Shown here piece by piece: positions 32,197 to 34,028 of a stretch of DNA of 34,028 nucleotides. The stretch is from NCBI GenBank assembly GCA_964444825.1, contig CAYUIS010000047.1, positions 1 to 34,028 of the forward strand, given 5' to 3'. The notes under the pieces were generated by a model. It saw only the letters and a program-made list of their open reading frames with translations. It had not been told where the DNA came from and searched no databases. The stretch is from CAYUIS01 sp964444825 (GTDB taxonomy: Bacteria > Chloroflexota > Anaerolineae > B4-G1). Within the stretch, counting starts at the first letter, position 1. Each line of letters starts with the position of its first letter. The position numbers were made by a program, and so were the translations under genes.

Positions 32197-32244
32197 AGGC
32201 ATACAGACACTGTAGACGTACAGACAATGTAGGCGTACAGACTG
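32194..32244 (+). repeat. Three tandem 17-bp repeats at the transcription start
   Basis: The units are TGTAGGCATACAGACAC (32194-32210), TGTAGACGTACAGACAA (32211-32227) and TGTAGGCGTACAGACTG (32228-32244). Each contains the inverted half-sites TGTA and TACA. Placed directly after the -10, they look like an operator array covering +1 to about +45. Confidence 0.75.
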
Positions 32245-32430
32245 ACGGCAACACCATCGTTGTCCTCGTCACGGTTCCAGTCTTTGTCTATGCAAGGGGG
32301 CGGGACAAGAGACTGGGCCCTGTTGCTGAGAGTGACAGCCCAAAACCTGGTTGGTGGCCGGCTGTTCGTTACTGGACCCAAACCGCCCTCGAAAAGATCG
32401 TCGCTGCCGCCCTTGCACCAAGAGGAGGTT
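32245..32430 (+). ncRNA. Structured leader B with shared core
   Basis: The leader of the GNAT gene is about 185 nt. Its core, AGTGACAGCC (32331-32340) then GGTGGCCGGCTGTTC (32353-32367), matches leader A; the second block is identical at 14 of 15 bases. CAGCC (32336-32340) and GGCTG (32360-32364) can pair. The upstream half shows no clear similarity to leader A. A cis-regulatory RNA is inferred. Confidence 0.4.
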
Positions 32431-32958
32431 ATGGATTCACACATTCGACTCGCTCGTCAAGATGACGTAAAAGCCCTGGTTCAATTGTCGCTGCTGGCCT
32501 GGGTCCCGGTCTTTCATTCCTTCAAGCAGGTCCTGGGTCCCGAGATCTACTCCCTGATCTGGCCAGATTGGAAGACGAGTCAAAGGGAGGGAGTCGAAAA
32601 CGTCTGCCAGGATACCGAGAAATACACGGTCTGGGTTGCGGAACTGGAAGGAACAGTGGTCGGGTTTATCGCATACGAACTGCACGACAATGACAAGACG
32701 GGAGAAGTCTACCTGCTCGCGGTGCATCCAGCCTATCAAAACCGTGGCATAGGCACCGAGTTGAACGTCTTTGCGCTCGAAAGGATCAAGGAAAGCGGAA
32801 TGAAAATGGCCGTCGTGGGAACGGGCGGAGACCCGGGCCACGCACCGGCCAGGCGATCCTATGAGAAAGCCGGGTTTACTGGCCTGCCTCTAGTCCGGTA
32901 TTACAGGAGCTTTTTGAACGACACCGGGTCATCGACGGCGAGGGACGAGGACACCTAG
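32431..32958 (+). CDS. GNAT family N-acetyltransferase
   Basis: The 175-aa cytoplasmic protein has the GNAT fold. IRLARQDDVKALVQLSLLAW forms beta1-alpha1, WVAELEGTVVGFIAYEL is the central hairpin, and VYLLAVHPAYQNRGIGTEL holds the acetyl-CoA pyrophosphate-binding Q-N-R-G-I-G loop (residues about 104-109). ARRSYEKAGFTGLPLVRYYR ends the fold. The acceptor substrate cannot be inferred. The ATG follows AGAGGAGG. The gene has the second copy of the repeat-promoter-leader module upstream, including three tandem 17-bp repeats, which implies dedicated regulation. Confidence 0.9.
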   Translation: MDSHIRLARQDDVKALVQLSLLAWVPVFHSFKQVLGPEIYSLIWPDWKTSQREGVENVCQDTEKYTVWVAELEGTVVGFIAYELHDNDKTGEVYLLAVHPAYQNRGIGTELNVFALERIKESGMKMAVVGTGGDPGHAPARRSYEKAGFTGLPLVRYYRSFLNDTGSSTARDEDT

Positions 32959-33010
32959 GAACCGATTCCAGTCAGACACCCGCGCTCAAGGGGCCGGGTT
33001 GGAGGTCGGG

Positions 33011-33379
33011 GTGCCGCACTTTACGCTCGAGGTCACTGACAACATAGATCTTCCACAGGCCGGCTATTCCGACCTGTTCGCCGAGCTGCACCGGGTGCTG
33101 GTGGACACCGTCGGCGTCGACGTCGGGAACTGCAAGAGCCGGGCCATCCGTTTGGATACCTACCGCGTCGGCGAGGGAGATCCAAAGAACGGATTTGTGC
33201 ACCTTGAGGTCAAGATCTTTGATGGCCGGCCAGTGGAACTCCGGCGCGAGGTCAGCGAGCGTTGTTTGGCCGTGCTCGACAAGCGCTTTTCACAGGCGCG
33301 ACAGGAACTGAACGCGCAGATCACGGTCAGTGTGGAGGAGATGGAGCGGGAGACGTATCGAAAGACAGCCACAGCGTGA
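33011..33379 (+). CDS. CHMI/HpaF-like tautomerase family protein
   Basis: The 122-aa protein resembles 5-carboxymethyl-2-hydroxymuconate isomerase: it begins PHFTLEVTDNI after the initiator, and has CKSRAIRLDTYRVGEGD, FVHLEVKIFDGRPVELR and a final QITVSVEEM strand. In this superfamily the N-terminal proline exposed after Met removal is the catalytic base. A GTG start at 33011 gives exactly Met-Pro-His and follows GGAGGTCGGG, so it is preferred over a TTG four codons earlier. No other homoprotocatechuate-pathway gene is present, so the substrate may differ from that of HpaF. Confidence 0.82.
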   Translation: MPHFTLEVTDNIDLPQAGYSDLFAELHRVLVDTVGVDVGNCKSRAIRLDTYRVGEGDPKNGFVHLEVKIFDGRPVELRREVSERCLAVLDKRFSQARQELNAQITVSVEEMERETYRKTATA

Positions 33380-33381
33380 GT

Positions 33382-33422
33382 TATCGCGGCTCGTCTGATA
33401 GCCTCAGGTCATCGCCGCGATA
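33382..33422 (+). other. Hairpin after the tautomerase gene
   Basis: TATCGCGGC (33382-33390) and GCCGCGATA (33414-33422) form a perfect 9-bp stem with a 23-nt loop, directly after the stop. No T run follows, so it may be an mRNA 3' stabiliser rather than a terminator. The stretch from 33423 to 33560 shows nothing I can name. Confidence 0.45.
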
Positions 33423-33565
33423 GAATCGATGCCAGTCGGAGGTCGCGTTGAGAGTTGGCATTGACGTGTTGTTTAGGTTCGCCGTGTCACGGGCACAGGT
33501 GCTGGCAGCAGCCCCGCCGCGCGCCTGACGCCCGGACCGTTAGCGCGCCAGCTTTTGTAGGGGTA

Positions 33566-33582
33566 GGATGGAAATTCCATCC
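33566..33582. promoter_or_regulatory. Palindrome upstream of the DUF5679 gene
   Basis: GGATGGAA (33566-33573) and TTCCATCC (33575-33582) form a perfect 8-bp inverted repeat around one A, 26 nt before the start codon. It could be an operator or a hairpin near the ribosome-binding site. Confidence 0.4.
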
Positions 33583-33608
33583 ACCAGATGCCTAAAGGAG
33601 GTTCCACA

Positions 33609-33767
33609 ATGGAGTTCGAAGGTTACTGTATGAAGTGTCGCAAGAAGCAGCAGGTCAAGGATGGCAACGTTGTAGAGACAGACAAGGGCCGGCGGATGGC
33701 CAAGGGCACCTGTCCGGAGTGTGGCGGCAAGGTGACCCGTTTCGTGTCCAGCAAGGATGCAGAATAG
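33609..33767 (+). CDS. DUF5679 zinc-ribbon-like small protein (52 aa)
   Basis: The 52-aa protein begins MEFEGYCMKCRKKQQVKDG. It has two Cys pairs, CMKC (7 and 10) and CPEC (35 and 38), as in a zinc ribbon, with a GRRMAKGTCPECGGKVTRF second half. This matches the DUF5679 family, which I associate with Chloroflexota and Actinobacteria; the function is unknown. AAAGGAGG (33595-33602) gives an ideal ribosome-binding site. A terminator follows at once, so it ends its transcript. Confidence 0.88.
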   Translation: MEFEGYCMKCRKKQQVKDGNVVETDKGRRMAKGTCPECGGKVTRFVSSKDAE

Positions 33768-33781
33768 GGTCTAGGTTTCAA

Positions 33782-33825
33782 GCAGCAGTCCTCGGCGCGA
33801 GCGCGCCTGCTGCGGGCGCCTTTTT
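33782..33825 (+). terminator. Intrinsic terminator after the DUF5679 gene
   Basis: GCAGCAG pairs with CTGCTGC around an inner GGCGCG/CGCGCC hairpin. An alternative GCGCC/GGCGC stem sits directly before CTTTTT (33820-33825). Either fold fits factor-independent termination 15-58 nt after the stop. Confidence 0.65.
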
Positions 33826-33832
33826 GCTGGCC

Positions 33833-33865
33833 AGATTGGTTCAATCTTGAAGATTGAACCAATCT
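33833..33865. repeat. Palindromic repeat, AGATTGGTTCAATCT family, copy 2
   Basis: AGATTGGTTCAATCT (33833-33847) and its exact complement (33851-33865) flank TGA. The arms are identical to those at 11482-11515. The remaining 163 bases to the window end show no supported gene. Confidence 0.85.
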
Positions 33866-34028
33866 CAGGTGCCCGCTGGATCTTTAGAGCCATTATGTCT
33901 TGAGGCGGGGTAATGGCTTCTATGGGAAGGCGCGCCAGCCCGCGCAAAGCCCGCCGCCCTGACGGGCCGGCAATATCGTGGCGCTCTCGTCGGTACGAAC
34001 GACGATGAGCCCCGGTAACATCGGCCCG

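Noticed and set aside
32194..32244. CRISPR-like array
   Set aside because: The repeats are 17 bp and directly adjacent with no spacers, and there are no cas genes.
33903..34010. Short open frame at the window end starting near ATGGCTTCTATGGG
   Set aside because: It gives about 31 Arg-rich codons before a stop, has no clear Shine-Dalgarno and resembles nothing known.

Overview
The window looks like a chromosomal segment of an uncultivated member of the Chloroflexota, probably Anaerolineae-like. That is an inference from high GC content, the gene families present (DUF5679 zinc ribbon, NBR1-Ig lipoprotein, DUF11 and META lipoproteins, PD40 propellers, macrolide-type FtsX permeases) and many palindromic intergenic repeats. 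No rRNA, tRNA, phage gene, transposase or CRISPR array was recognised. Gene calls rest on reading frame, start signals and remembered family motifs; no database was searched.

Layout. 1-1813: a small conserved protein and an MgtC/DUF4010 membrane protein, ending in a 92-bp inverted repeat. 1810-2539: a minus-strand XRE regulator and small membrane protein, served by a perfect-consensus promoter carrying two near-identical operators, back to back with a second strong promoter. 2546-3684: a structured leader ending in an intrinsic terminator, then a cytoplasmic trypsin-like protease. 3766-6159 (minus): a radical SAM/SPASM enzyme followed by an anchored two-part protein; this pair is the best candidate for an undescribed system. 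6380-8876: a terpene-cyclase-like toroid protein and a group II PLP decarboxylase, whose end overlaps a convergent NicO-PD40 fusion (8788-11457, minus). 11570-13464 (minus): panB and a DUF6064-like membrane protein, divergent from a TetR regulator (13639-14244).

14358-23720: a DUF11 lipoprotein, then a tightly coupled export cassette of two FtsX permeases and one protein holding two fused ATPase domains, joined by an AbrB-like segment and a 21-bp-periodic linker. 24051-28722: a META lipoprotein, a solute-binding/NBR1-Ig lipoprotein and a UGT-like glycosyltransferase, probably one transcript. 28722-32430: two copies of an upstream module (13-nt palindromes, a shared promoter block, a leader with a shared core), one before a small hypothetical gene and one before a GNAT acetyltransferase. 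Between them lie an SAHH-like protein with altered active-site residues and an MFS transporter. 33011-33767: a CHMI-like tautomerase and a DUF5679 zinc ribbon.

Putative promoters repeatedly combine TTGxxx and TATACT/TATAAT with 16-17 nt spacing, so the housekeeping sigma factor seems to use a near-standard consensus. Several repeat families recur within the window, mainly at gene 3' ends.
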